A stretch of DNA of 64,000 nucleotides from Bacillus sp. SORGH_AS_0510 (lineage in GTDB: Bacteria; Bacillota; Bacilli; Bacillales; Cytobacillaceae): the NCBI RefSeq assembly GCF_030818775.1, contig NZ_JAUTAU010000001.1:2484001-2548000 (forward strand), read 5' to 3'. A model generated the notes under the pieces. The model was not told the origin of the DNA. It ran no database searches and saw only the letters and a list, made by a program, of their open reading frames with translations. How positions within the stretch are numbered: position 1 is the stretch's first letter; the number at the start of each line of letters is the position of its first letter. The translations under genes and the position numbers were made by a program. Below are positions 9,803 to 18,156 of the stretch, piece after piece.

Positions 9803-10570
9803 GTGGAAGCCCTAAACATGCAAAAAGAAATTGAAACTGCGCAACCAATTATTTCAGTTGAAAATCTTCATAAGAGTTTCGATAAATTAGAGGTGTTAAA
9901 AGGAGTAAACCTGCAAGTATATAAAGGAGAAGTGATTGCATTGATTGGGGCAAGTGGTTCTGGTAAAAGTACCTTGCTCCGTTGTTTAAATCGACTCGAA
10001 ACGATTAATAATGGAAAAGTCATTATTGATGAAATTACACTGAATAATTCTGACAAGAATATTAGTAAAATTAGGCAGGAAGTAGGAATGGTGTTTCAGC
10101 AATTTAATCTCTTCCCACATATGACTGTTCTAGAAAATGTAACAGTAGGTCCAGTTGAGGTACTAAAAAAGAATGTATCTGAGGCTGAAGCTGAAGGAAT
10201 CAAACTTTTAGAAAAGGTTGGGTTACTGGATAAGAAGGATGTGTATCCTAAGAAGCTTTCTGGAGGACAGCAACAACGCGTTGCAATTGCAAGAGCTTTA
10301 GCGATGAATCCTAAAATCATGCTATTTGATGAGCCAACATCGGCCTTAGACCCTGAATTGGTTGGCGAGGTTTTACACGTCATGAAGCAATTAGCATTAG
10401 AAGGAATGACGATGGTTGTCGTTACTCATGAAATTGGATTTGCCAAGGAGGTATCTGATCGTGTTATTTTTATGCACAATGGGGTTATTGAGGAAGAAGG
10501 CAAAGCACTTGAAGTCTTAAATAATCCTAAAAGCGAGAGGCTTAGTTCTTTTCTAAGATTAGTTAAATAA
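9803..10570 (+). CDS. Amino-acid ABC transporter ATP-binding protein
   Basis: A 255-residue polar amino-acid ATPase of the GlnQ/HisP type. Walker [10 protein letters not shown] (about 50-58), Q-loop [10 protein letters not shown], signature LSGGQQQRV (about 151), Walker [13 protein letters not shown] (about 172) and the switch His in VVVTHE are all present. The start is GTG 9803, eight to ten bases after GGAGGAAA. A 14-residue N-terminal extension precedes the usual [11 protein letters not shown]. It is the third gene of the uptake operon and energises the permease. Confidence 0.95.
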   Translation: MEALNMQKEIETAQPIISVENLHKSFDKLEVLKGVNLQVYKGEVIALIGASGSGKSTLLRCLNRLETINNGKVIIDEITLNNSDKNISKIRQEVGMVFQQFNLFPHMTVLENVTVGPVEVLKKNVSEAEAEGIKLLEKVGLLDKKDVYPKKLSGGQQQRVAIARALAMNPKIMLFDEPTSALDPELVGEVLHVMKQLALEGMTMVVVTHEIGFAKEVSDRVIFMHNGVIEEEGKALEVLNNPKSERLSSFLRLVK

Positions 10571-10611
10571 TAGAGCTTTTCATCCAAAATGAATACAAAG
10601 GGCGTTAAAAT

Positions 10612-11883
10612 ATGGACCAAGAGATGAACCGGCTTAGTTTACTTTCATTGCAGGTTGAAAAAGAATCAATAGGTAGTGCCTTATACGCTAAGGAGATCTA
10701 TGAACAATTAAAAGAATATTTATCAGCTCCTACAATAATCACCGCTAAAAAGAAGACAATTACAATAATTGGCGGTGGCATTATAGGCCTCATGGCTGCG
10801 TACTTCCTTCAAAAAAGTGGATTTGGTGTAACGATTCTAGAACGAAAATCGTTTGGTGCTGCAGCATCTGGAAGGAACGGTGGAGGAGTATTGGCGTTAG
10901 GGCGTGAGCTTAGAGAGGTTCCCTTTGCTCGTTTAGCAATTGAGATCTGGAATGCGCTCGAACTTGAAGGGATTGATACTAAATTTGTCCGTTCAGGTAA
11001 TGTGATGTTTGCTAGAAATGAAATAGAGAAGCAGCAACTACTCCAAGCACATGACCTTTATCATGCTTCGGGATTAAAAGTAAAGATCCTCTCAAGTAAT
11101 GAATTGAAAACCATTTTACCTGAAATAGACTCTCAAATTACAATGGGGCTATTTAGTGAGGCTGATGCGCAAAGTTATCCGTTTACTACGATTAAAAGTC
11201 TCATTTCCTATCTCAGAAAAAATGGTGCACAAGTAATAGATCATTGCGACGTTTTAGAATTTAAAACCAAACAACATGAAATAGAATGCGTTGTTACACG
11301 TCATAGGGATTATCAATCCGACGCCTACCTTTTCTGTGCAGGTCCATGGACCACAGAGCTTTGCAAAAAATTAAATGAAGAGATACCCGTTTTACCAAGA
11401 CGTTCTCAGATTCTTGTAACTGAGATTATGAAAAAGAGAAATATTCATCCATTTGTTGCGGGTAATTCCATTTACCTCAGACAATCTCATGCAGGTAATA
11501 TCCTTTTTGGTGGGGGAGGGCCTTGGGAGACCAATGGATATGATGTATCTAATACTAACTTTGCAATTGAATTTCTAACTAAGAGATTCATTGAAATTTT
11601 TCCAGGCTATAGGAATATGCAATTAATCAGGGCTTTTGCTGGGACAGTTGAGCTAACAAAAGATCATCTCCCTTATTTTGGAAGGATCAATTCTTGGGAC
11701 AATGCCTTCATATCTGCAGGGTATAACGGTCATGGTTACGGAATGTCTGCTGTAATGGGGAAATTAATGGCAAAAAGTTTATCAAACTATCTAGCTGGAA
11801 AGGTAAATCCTATTGAAACATCTATATTGTCTACCTTTTCAGTGTCACGGTTTGGGCAAAAGGCAGGGAATCAATATGTTTAA
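10612..11883 (+). CDS. FAD-dependent amino-acid dehydrogenase subunit (DadA/glycine-oxidase family)
   Basis: A 423-residue flavoprotein. An N-terminal FAD-binding Rossmann motif, TIIGGGIIGLMAAYFL (about 46-61), is followed by AASGRNGGG, and a C-terminal ISAGYNGHGYGMSAVMGK block closes the FAD site. About 40 extra residues precede the Rossmann fold. Such proteins oxidise the C-N bond of an amino or imino acid. Here the partner genes are a BFD-type [2Fe-2S] protein, a second small [2Fe-2S] protein and a second flavoprotein. This recalls multi-subunit dye-linked proline, D-hydroxyproline and opine dehydrogenases. The ribosome-binding site at 10612 is weak, and ATG 10624 is an alternative start. 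The substrate is not determined by the sequence. Confidence 0.82.
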   Translation: MDQEMNRLSLLSLQVEKESIGSALYAKEIYEQLKEYLSAPTIITAKKKTITIIGGGIIGLMAAYFLQKSGFGVTILERKSFGAAASGRNGGGVLALGRELREVPFARLAIEIWNALELEGIDTKFVRSGNVMFARNEIEKQQLLQAHDLYHASGLKVKILSSNELKTILPEIDSQITMGLFSEADAQSYPFTTIKSLISYLRKNGAQVIDHCDVLEFKTKQHEIECVVTRHRDYQSDAYLFCAGPWTTELCKKLNEEIPVLPRRSQILVTEIMKKRNIHPFVAGNSIYLRQSHAGNILFGGGGPWETNGYDVSNTNFAIEFLTKRFIEIFPGYRNMQLIRAFAGTVELTKDHLPYFGRINSWDNAFISAGYNGHGYGMSAVMGKLMAKSLSNYLAGKVNPIETSILSTFSVSRFGQKAGNQYV

Positions 11884-12154
11884 CCATTCTTACATGGTGT
11901 GTCGTTGTGAGGAAGTACCTTTAGAAAGCTTGAAAGCAGCAATAAATGAAGGAGCAAGTACTGTACAGGAATTAAAAATGGCTACCCGTGCAGGAATGGG
12001 TATTTGTCAAGGTAGGATTTGCAGAACAGCATTGGAATGCTTATTTTCCAATCATAAGAAGGGGGTTTTAGAACATCCAAGTATGTTAACCATTCATCAG
12101 CCTACCCGTCCTGTTTCACTTTCTCAAATTGTTGCAAGGGAGATGCAAAGGTGA
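11876..12154 (+). CDS. BFD-type [2Fe-2S] small subunit
   Basis: A 92-residue protein with a bacterioferritin-associated-ferredoxin-like (Fer2_BFD) cluster site. Cysteines are in VCRCEE (about residues 9 and 11) and GICQGRICR (about 43 and 48), spaced as in the electron-transfer subunits of multi-subunit amino-acid dehydrogenases. The ATG at 11876 overlaps the upstream stop (ATGTTTAA). A longer frame starting at 11813 exists but has no ribosome-binding site and would lie inside the upstream gene. It probably relays electrons between the two flavoproteins. Confidence 0.8.
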   Translation: MFNHSYMVCRCEEVPLESLKAAINEGASTVQELKMATRAGMGICQGRICRTALECLFSNHKKGVLEHPSMLTIHQPTRPVSLSQIVAREMQR

Positions 12155-12438
12155 GAATTGACCATCCATTGATCGGAAAAAAGGCAAGAAAGACAGTCTC
12201 ATTCTCTTTCAATAATAATGTTTATAAAGGCATGGAAGGAGATACGATTGGTGTCGCCTTGTGGGCAAACGGAGTGAAAATATTACGACATAGTGAAAAA
12301 AATAACGAGCCTAGAGGAATGTACTGTGGGATTGGCCAATGCTATGAATGTAGAATCTACCGTCAAGATATAGGGTTAGTTAAGGCCTGTACGACTCTTA
12401 TTCAAGAAGGAGAAGAATATTATTCATATCACGATTAA
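12151..12438 (+). CDS. Small [2Fe-2S] subunit (Fer2_4 type)
   Basis: A 95-residue ferredoxin-fold protein of the kind found fused to the N-terminus of sarcosine-oxidase alpha and hydrogen-cyanide-synthase-like proteins. Cysteines in MYCGIGQCYEC and the distal KAC give the C-x4-C-x2-C-xn-C pattern. It starts at GTG 12151, overlapping the upstream stop by four bases (GTGA), which indicates translational coupling. It is expected to bind the larger flavoprotein encoded next. Confidence 0.82.
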   Translation: MRIDHPLIGKKARKTVSFSFNNNVYKGMEGDTIGVALWANGVKILRHSEKNNEPRGMYCGIGQCYECRIYRQDIGLVKACTTLIQEGEEYYSYHD

Positions 12439-12465
12439 GAGAACGGCCTTATGGAGGAGGGTGTG

Positions 12466-13689
12466 ATGAAAACTGATGTAGTGGTTGTTGGTGCTGGGCC
12501 TGCTGGATTATCGGCCGCAATTGAAATGGGAAAAAGAGGGGTTAAAGTCGTTGTTATTGATGATCATCCAACACCGGGGGGGAAATTAATAGGTCAACAT
12601 CACGAAGAAGGAAACGCGAAGAAATGGTGGAAAGGTAAGGAGCATGCAGATGATTTAATTCAGAGGGCCCGTTCAGTTAATGTACAAATTTTATCAGGAA
12701 AACAAGTTTGGGGATTGGAAATTGGGTGGAAGGTATATGTGTCGGATCTTACAAGAAATGAAGATGCCTTAATCATCAGGTCACAATGTCTTTTGCTTGC
12801 AACGGGAGCAGTCGAAAAACCGATTCCCCTACCTGGTTGGACACTCCCGGGGGTCATTTCAATCGGTGCTGCACAGGTAATGACAAATGTTTATGGCGTT
12901 TTACCAGGAAAAAGAGTAATTGTGGCTGGGATAGATATTTTATCATTAACCATCGCAAGGTCAATGAAACTTGCAGGAGCTGATGTAGTTGGTATCTATA
13001 TGCTTCCTAACAACCCTTTCTCTCCATATGCATCGCCTACATCTCAATTAAAGGCATTAAAGGATTTAACCCTCCATGCTCCTTCAGCATGGATAAGAGG
13101 TAGTGGAAAACTATTAAAATCTAAAACTGGAAGAAAGTTAGCTGCTCGTTTTTATCCGCCGATGGGCATAAAAATGTGGGGAATACCAATCTTTTTGCGA
13201 CAATCTCTACATGAAATCATTGGTCAGACAGAAGTGGAGAGTGTTTCTATCGCAAAGATAGATATAAACGGCAAACCTACTGAAAAGGCGGTTAACATTA
13301 CAGTTGATTGTGTTTGTTTGTCTGGTGGATTAACACCACTTAATGAGTTGGCAGCTACAGCAGGATGCAAATTTGTGCATTTAGATGGGTTATCGGGTGT
13401 TGTCCCGCTACATAATAGGGAACTACAAACAAATGTACCCAATCTGTTTGTAGCTGGGAATATTACAGGGATTGAAAGTGCCAAGGTAGCAATGGCACAA
13501 GGCCGACTGGCTGGATTGTCAATTTGTAAACGATTAAATGCAGGGGCTGTCACCGTAGCGGAAATAGAAGCAAGTATAAGCGATGTTGAGTGTACTAGAG
13601 CTACTACAGATGTCCAATTTCATCCAAAAGTTATTGAAGCAAGAGCGGAATTAGAAAGATTATGGAAGGAAAATGAAGTATTTTCTTAA
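12466..13689 (+). CDS. NAD(P)/FAD-dependent dehydrogenase subunit (HcnB/OoxA-like)
   Basis: A 407-residue two-dinucleotide-binding flavoprotein. VVVVGAGPAGLSAAIEM near residue 5 binds FAD. LLATGAVEKPIPLPGWTLPG (about 110) and VIVAGIDIL (about 148) mark the second dinucleotide domain, and LFVAGNITGIESAKVAMAQGR is the C-terminal FAD motif. An ATG at 12451 is in frame, but GGAGGAG lies between it and ATG 12466, so 12466 is the start. As in heterotetrameric proline or hydroxyproline dehydrogenases, this alpha-like subunit would accept electrons from the DadA-like subunit through the [2Fe-2S] proteins. Final acceptor and substrate are unknown. Confidence 0.82.
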   Translation: MKTDVVVVGAGPAGLSAAIEMGKRGVKVVVIDDHPTPGGKLIGQHHEEGNAKKWWKGKEHADDLIQRARSVNVQILSGKQVWGLEIGWKVYVSDLTRNEDALIIRSQCLLLATGAVEKPIPLPGWTLPGVISIGAAQVMTNVYGVLPGKRVIVAGIDILSLTIARSMKLAGADVVGIYMLPNNPFSPYASPTSQLKALKDLTLHAPSAWIRGSGKLLKSKTGRKLAARFYPPMGIKMWGIPIFLRQSLHEIIGQTEVESVSIAKIDINGKPTEKAVNITVDCVCLSGGLTPLNELAATAGCKFVHLDGLSGVVPLHNRELQTNVPNLFVAGNITGIESAKVAMAQGRLAGLSICKRLNAGAVTVAEIEASISDVECTRATTDVQFHPKVIEARAELERLWKENEVFS

Positions 13690-13785
13690 AAGATAAGCTA
13701 TTGACAAGTATCCTTCTACTTACTATAATTATTCTGAATCTTTGTTATTATCGGAAAATAATTATTGTTTTTAGGAGGGGTTGTT

Positions 13786-14112
13786 ATTAATCAATTAGAT
13801 ACAGTGATTGTTACGGGTTACGCAAAAGCCCCTCAAGGGACATCCATGCATGAATTATATAAACATGCGGGAATTGTTCTAGAAATTAACCATCAGAGTC
13901 ACACTATAGAAAATGCGGATTTCACTTTTGTGACTGGTCTAACTAAAGGATTTTTTGAAAGAATTCTCATAGGATATTGTTTGAAAGATGGGATTGATCC
14001 TTTAGTTCAAACGATTAAAGACCATTATTTTGCTCCTTCCCAACAGGCCATCATTGTTGCACTGCAATCGGCAGTACAAAGATATTGGGATCAAATCAAT
14101 AATAAAAACTAG
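13786..14112 (+). CDS. DUF3870 family protein
   Basis: A small cytosolic protein of about 108 residues, recognised by VIVTGYAKAPQGTSMHELY, TFVTGLTKGFFERILIGY and the C-terminal YFAPSQQAIIVALQSAVQRY, all typical of DUF3870. The biochemical role is not known, and the family tends to sit beside amino-acid racemase or dehydrogenase genes, as here. An ideal AGGAGGGG at 13773-13780 points to ATT 13786 as the start. The only canonical alternatives are TTG 13765, before the ribosome-binding site, and GTG 13804, which lacks one. Start confidence is therefore low, while gene confidence is high. Confidence 0.75.
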   Translation: MNQLDTVIVTGYAKAPQGTSMHELYKHAGIVLEINHQSHTIENADFTFVTGLTKGFFERILIGYCLKDGIDPLVQTIKDHYFAPSQQAIIVALQSAVQRYWDQINNKN

Positions 14113-14158
14113 ATTAGTTTTAATAAAGTGAGAGATTTTCCTCTCTCATGGTCTTATT

Positions 14159-14240
14159 AAAGCTGAGCAAATTTGAAAGGCTACGGAAATGTACAACATT
14201 TTAGTAGCTTATTAGAATATTGCTCAGCTTTTTGTTTTTC
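14159..14240 (+). terminator. Long nested hairpin and terminator
   Basis: AAAGCTGAGCAA (14159-14170) pairs with TTGCTCAGCTTT (from 14220). Inside it GCTAC/GTAGC and AAATGT/ACATTT form a second nested stem. A T-rich tail follows. It ends the dehydrogenase/DUF3870 unit and precedes the CoA-transferase genes. The length, about 75 bases, is unusual for a simple terminator. Confidence 0.65.
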
Positions 14241-14278
14241 TTAATGAATAAGTAGAAAATAATTTTGGGGGATTGAGA

Positions 14279-14941
14279 ATGAATAAACTAATTTCTGCAA
14301 TGGAAGCAGCAGCAATTATTAAAGATGGAAATAGGGTTATGGTTGGAGGATTTGGATTAGTGGGTTGTCCATTATCCATATTGCGTTCGTTACAACAGTC
14401 AGGAACAACAAACTTAGAAATAATCAGTAATAATCTTGGAGAGCCTGGCAAAGGGCTTGGCGTGCTTGTAAAGGAAAATAGAATTAGAAAAGGGATAGGT
14501 TCGTATTTTACTAGTAATCCAGATGTTGTCAAAGCCTACCAAATGGGAGATTTAGAGATTGAACTGCTGCCACAAGGTACTCTGTCGGAAGCGATTCGTG
14601 CTGGTGGAGCTGGAATTGCAGCCTTTTATACACCAGTGGGTGCTGGTACTGAGATTACAAAAGGAAAAGAAGAGAGAGAGATTGAAGGCAAGAAATATAT
14701 TTTGCAGTCGTCATTAAAGGCTGACATAGCCATAATAAAAGCACATAAAGCAGATGAATTAGGTAATTTAGTTTATACAAAATCAGCTAGAAATTTTAAT
14801 CCCATTATGGCAACTGCTGCTAAGGTAGTGATTGCTGAAGTAGATCAAATTGTGAAGACAGGAGAGTTATCACCTGAGGAAATTGTAACACCGCATCTCT
14901 TCGTGGATTATCTCGTCATAAAGGAGGAAGAAATCGTATGA
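14279..14941 (+). CDS. scoA: 3-oxoacid CoA-transferase subunit A
   Basis: A 220-residue alpha subunit of a two-subunit CoA-transferase (acetoacetate or succinyl-CoA:3-ketoacid type). GDGNRVMVGGFGLVGCP-type glycine loops near residues 18-33 (KDGNRVMVGGFG) and GGAGIAAFYTPVGAGT (about 112-127) form the CoA site. The start ATG 14279 follows GGGGGA by six bases, and an in-frame TTG at 14273 is too close to it. The stop overlaps the next gene (ATGA). With the thiolase two genes on, it would activate and cleave a 3-oxoacid to acyl-CoA and acetyl-CoA. Confidence 0.88.
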   Translation: MNKLISAMEAAAIIKDGNRVMVGGFGLVGCPLSILRSLQQSGTTNLEIISNNLGEPGKGLGVLVKENRIRKGIGSYFTSNPDVVKAYQMGDLEIELLPQGTLSEAIRAGGAGIAAFYTPVGAGTEITKGKEEREIEGKKYILQSSLKADIAIIKAHKADELGNLVYTKSARNFNPIMATAAKVVIAEVDQIVKTGELSPEEIVTPHLFVDYLVIKEEEIV

Positions 14942-15612
14942 GTAATAAACACATGATTGCGAAAAGGGCAGGTCTAGCTTTAGAAGATGGTGACATTGTT
15001 AATCTAGGCATTGGAATACCAACATTGGTAGCTGATTATGTCCCGGAGGGGATAAAAGTCTATCTACACTCAGAGAATGGGATCTTAGGTGTTGGACCAA
15101 CACCTCAACCGGATGAAGTTGATAAAAACCTGGTGAATGCTGGGAAACTCCCTGTTACCGTTGAACAAGGAGCCTCTTTCTTTGACAGTGCCTCATCTTT
15201 TGCGATGATTCGTGGTGGCCATATTGATGTGTCTATTTTAGGTGTCCTTCAGGTTGATGAAAATGGCAGGGTAGCGAACTGGGCTGTTCCTGGTAAAAGT
15301 GTTTTAGGGGTGGGTGGAGCAATGGACTTGTTAGAGGGTTCCAGAAAGGTCATTGTCACCACTTTACACACAACTAAAGAAGGGGAATCCAAAATAGTAA
15401 AAGATTTACAGTACCCAGTTACTTCACTTAGAAAAGTAGACCTAATCATAACTGAACTGGGAGTTTTCGAGGTGGATGAAGAAGGATTAGTCTTAATTGA
15501 ATTATCAACCGGTCAAACAATTGAATCTGTTAAATCAAAGACAGACGCGCGGTTCAGGGTTGGGTTGAGCTGTGAGGAAATTTTAGAGAATAATAGGAGA
15601 GTGAAACAATAA
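14938..15612 (+). CDS. scoB: 3-oxoacid CoA-transferase subunit B
   Basis: A 224-residue beta subunit of the CoA-transferase. The catalytic glutamate is in HSENGILGVGP (about residue 43), and VNLGIGIPTLVADYVPEG precedes it. GGHIDVSILGVLQVD and NWAVPGK are also family motifs. Translation is coupled to subunit A by the ATGA overlap, and the TAA stop shares bases with the thiolase ATG. The two subunits form an alpha2beta2 cytosolic enzyme with a glutamyl-CoA thioester intermediate. The actual acid substrate is not visible from sequence. Confidence 0.9.
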   Translation: MSNKHMIAKRAGLALEDGDIVNLGIGIPTLVADYVPEGIKVYLHSENGILGVGPTPQPDEVDKNLVNAGKLPVTVEQGASFFDSASSFAMIRGGHIDVSILGVLQVDENGRVANWAVPGKSVLGVGGAMDLLEGSRKVIVTTLHTTKEGESKIVKDLQYPVTSLRKVDLIITELGVFEVDEEGLVLIELSTGQTIESVKSKTDARFRVGLSCEEILENNRRVKQ

Positions 15613-16808
15613 TGGTCGTTATTGTAAGCGCGCTTAGGACAGCAGTCGGAAAATTTGGTGGTGCGCTTTCGACTGTGCCACCAGAAGATTTTCTAGCTAC
15701 TGTAATGAATAATAATTTGTCTTCTATTGGTTATAATTCTTCTATTGTAGATGAAGTAATCATAGGTCAAACTAAACAGAGTGCCGAAACACCTAATATC
15801 GCCAGGGTTGCAGCATTAAAAGCCAGATTTCCTGAAAATGTGACTGGGCATACGGTACAAATGCAATGCGGTTCAGGTCTTCAAGCTGTTATTAATGGAG
15901 TTATGTCCATAAAGACAGGTCAATCAGAGGTGGTTTTAGCAGGCGGAGTAGAAAGTATGTCTCAAGCACCCTATTACTTAGTTGGAAATAGGAAGGGATT
16001 AAAACCAGGGGATTTAACACTATTTGATTCCAATATCCGCAGCCAACCATGCTCCCAGCCTCAAGATGTCTATGGTACGTTTAATATGGGCCAAACAGCT
16101 GAATGGTTAGCAGAAAAATTCGAGATTTCCAGAGAAGAACAAGATCACTTTGCACTTGATAGTCAAGAAAAAGCACTAAGGGCGTTGGAGAGTGAGCGTT
16201 TTTCAGCTGAAATTGTGCCAATAAGTGTTCCCATTGGCAAGGGTGAAAGCATGTTCTTCGCAGTTGATGAGCACCCAAGAAGAACATCTCTAGAAAAATT
16301 ATCCACTCTTATGCCTGCCTTTAAAGAAGGGGGCACAGTAACAGCAGGTAATTCGTCCGGCCGGAATGACGGGGCAGCGGTCTTAATGCTGATGAGTGAA
16401 GAAAAAGCGGAAAAATTGGGCCTGACACCACTAGCTACAGTTAAATCTTGGGCCGTGTCTGGTGTGTCTCCTAAAGAGATGGGCCTAGGTCCAGTTTCTG
16501 CCAGTGAGAAAGCTTTAGAAAAAGCAGAATTAACGATAGAAGATATAGATCTCATTGAATTAAATGAAGCATTTGCTGCACAAGCAATTGCATGTCTAAA
16601 ACATTGGCCTGAGCTAGACCAAAAAAAGGTGAATGTTAATGGCGGGGGGATTGCTTTAGGTCATCCACTTGGTTGTTCAGGCGCAAGAATTCTTGTTACC
16701 CTTCTTCATGAATTGCAAAAGTCCAAGTTAACTTACGGACTGGCAACCTTATGTATTGCAGGGGGCCAAGGCATCGCGATGGTAGTGGAACGTTGGAGAG
16801 AAAGGTAG
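15612..16808 (+). CDS. Acetyl-CoA C-acetyltransferase (thiolase)
   Basis: A 398-residue thiolase. The nucleophilic cysteine is in MQCGSGLQAV (about residue 88), the histidine in NGGGIALGHPLGCSGAR (about 348) and the second cysteine in LCIAGGQGIAM (about 379). All catalytic positions are intact and length is normal. It is the third gene of a tightly overlapping set (TAATG junction) with scoAB. It would cleave a 3-ketoacyl-CoA such as acetoacetyl-CoA. Within the 8.3-16.8 kb module it suggests the amino-acid carbon skeleton ends as acetyl-CoA. Confidence 0.93.
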   Translation: MVVIVSALRTAVGKFGGALSTVPPEDFLATVMNNNLSSIGYNSSIVDEVIIGQTKQSAETPNIARVAALKARFPENVTGHTVQMQCGSGLQAVINGVMSIKTGQSEVVLAGGVESMSQAPYYLVGNRKGLKPGDLTLFDSNIRSQPCSQPQDVYGTFNMGQTAEWLAEKFEISREEQDHFALDSQEKALRALESERFSAEIVPISVPIGKGESMFFAVDEHPRRTSLEKLSTLMPAFKEGGTVTAGNSSGRNDGAAVLMLMSEEKAEKLGLTPLATVKSWAVSGVSPKEMGLGPVSASEKALEKAELTIEDIDLIELNEAFAAQAIACLKHWPELDQKKVNVNGGGIALGHPLGCSGARILVTLLHELQKSKLTYGLATLCIAGGQGIAMVVERWRER

Positions 16809-16972
16809 AAATTAAAGAAGCAGTAAATAATTAACTATAAAAATATTATGTAAACCAATAATGGAGAAATTTCACTTTAATGATTAATGAATGACATTTC
16901 AGATTGATTGAGTAAGAGATTTGGGGTTCATTGGCATGGTGAAAGACATTTTGATCGATAATGTTTGAGGTT

Positions 16973-17005
16973 TGTCCTTCATCAGTGCGATGAAGGACAT
17001 TTTTT
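16973..17005 (+). terminator. Terminator of the CoA-transferase/thiolase operon
   Basis: TGTCCTTCAT and ATGAAGGACA form a perfect ten-base stem with a seven-base loop followed by TTTTTT, 165 bases after the thiolase stop. Confidence 0.85.
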
Positions 17006-17052
17006 ATAAAAATTCATTGTATTTTGGCTTCCAGAGCAATGACAGGGGTTCT

Positions 17053-17361
17053 TTAACTCATTTTTAGCTTCATCCCAAAAGTTAAGATTTCGTAATCATT
17101 CTTTAGGACATACCCATAATTTTTTGTATGGTCGATAACGATATCTCCATCAAGATATGCTTGTACTTCTGGGCTAACAAGGATAGTGATCTCCTCAAAT
17201 AGATACACTTCATCATGTTCTACCTGCTCATCCTGAGCAAGTTCATACACCATTGTGCTGCTTCAACCACTAGTTTGCTGAGCAATAATCCTAACAGAAG
17301 TTTTCTCAGGGAAAACCATTTTTAAATGTAGATATGCGTTTTTGGTTAAATTAATTTTCAA
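17053..17361 (-). CDS. IscA/HesB-like protein with in-frame TGA, candidate selenoprotein
   Basis: Read through one TGA (17265-17263), this is a 102-codon frame. TTG 17361 lies behind AAGAGGTGA, 32 codons precede the TGA, and 69 open codons follow. The TGA sits in the context ...AQQTSG-TGA-SSTMVYELA. HesB/IscA-fold proteins have a conserved Gly-Cys at this point, and HesB-like proteins with selenocysteine there are an established selenoprotein family. Twenty bases after the TGA is an eight-base-pair hairpin with loop AGGAU, suitable for a bacterial SECIS. Alternatives are a pseudogene or a re-initiating 66-residue fragment from ATG 17253. No selenocysteine machinery lies in this window to decide it. 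Role would be iron-sulfur assembly or redox, inferred. Confidence 0.6.
17222..17242 (-). promoter_or_regulatory. Candidate SECIS hairpin
   Basis: In the mRNA, ACUUGCUC and GAGCAGGU pair (eight pairs, one G-U) around the loop AGGAU. The loop begins 28 bases after the in-frame UGA and has G at its second position, within the limits usually given for bacterial SECIS elements. A UGU/ACA pairing below an internal loop may extend the stem. The coding sequence runs through it. Confidence 0.5.
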
Positions 17362-17450
17362 TATGATCACCTCTTACTATTACATTCCCTTTCAAATTTG
17401 GTTCTAATCGTGAAAAACCATACTTAACAAAATAGTAAATGTTAGTAGAA

Positions 17451-18156
17451 CTACTTATATAAAAACACCTTAAAGTTCTCATTCTTATCCACAGTTGCCA
17501 GTAAGACGTTTTTGATATCAGTGTGATAAAAGTTTTCTAATTTAGATATAACCCAGTCTTCGTCCTTTTGTATTTGCAGTAATTCATTAGAATTTATTTT
17601 ACCTTCTTTTATAATCGTTCTTGCTAAATCGAATGGTTCTGTCATTATTTGCATAGTCGATGGTGTAATGGGTTGGTATTTAGGATCTAGAAAAATGGAT
17701 ATTGTCCCATCTGCCTCCCAAAAAGCTAATGCCACGCTTTTGACATCTGCTACTTTTTCCTTACGTAATTCACCTAATAACAAATCTAAAGAAATCCTTG
17801 CCTTTTTAAGGCCTTTATATAAAATCTCTCCATCCTTTACGAGTGGGATTGGTGCACTGTTAATCACCATTCTTAACCAGGGCCATTTAAGTATGATGAA
17901 TATACCTCCAAGATATAAAGTTACTAGTACAATGGTGGAAATGACGGACCCTTTTAACCCAAGGTGTTGGTCAGACAATGGATTGGGCAATAATGTTGCC
18001 AATAACTAGAGCGATTACAAAATCAAGCAGTCTTAATTGTGAGATGGCACGCTGTCCTAAAACTTTTCCAACGATGACCAAGAAGAAAAAACCAACAACA
18101 GCACGTAAAACCCATTCAATTGAGGTAAGTGATTCTTGGCTTTGAAAAAAATCCAT
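17451..18156 (-). pseudogene. DUF421 (YetF-like) membrane protein, frameshifted
   Basis: Two overlapping frames together make a full DUF421 protein. The first (18156-17971) encodes transmembrane segments and GQRAISQLRLLDFVIALVIG. The second (to 17451) continues with PLSDQHLGLKGSVIST and the cytosolic domain. Removing one base near 17982-17984 restores the conserved run NIIAHPLSDQHLGLKG. The cause could be a true inactivating insertion or a sequencing error. Family members are small inner-membrane proteins of unknown function, with several paralogues in Bacillus. Confidence 0.8.

Noticed and set aside
11813..11875. Longer N-terminus for the BFD-type subunit
   Set aside because: It would lie inside the upstream gene without a ribosome-binding site. 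The overlap start at 11876 fits the operon style.
17053..17253. A separate 66-residue gene starting at ATG 17253
   Set aside because: It has no ribosome-binding site and is the in-frame continuation of the longer HesB-like frame past the TGA.
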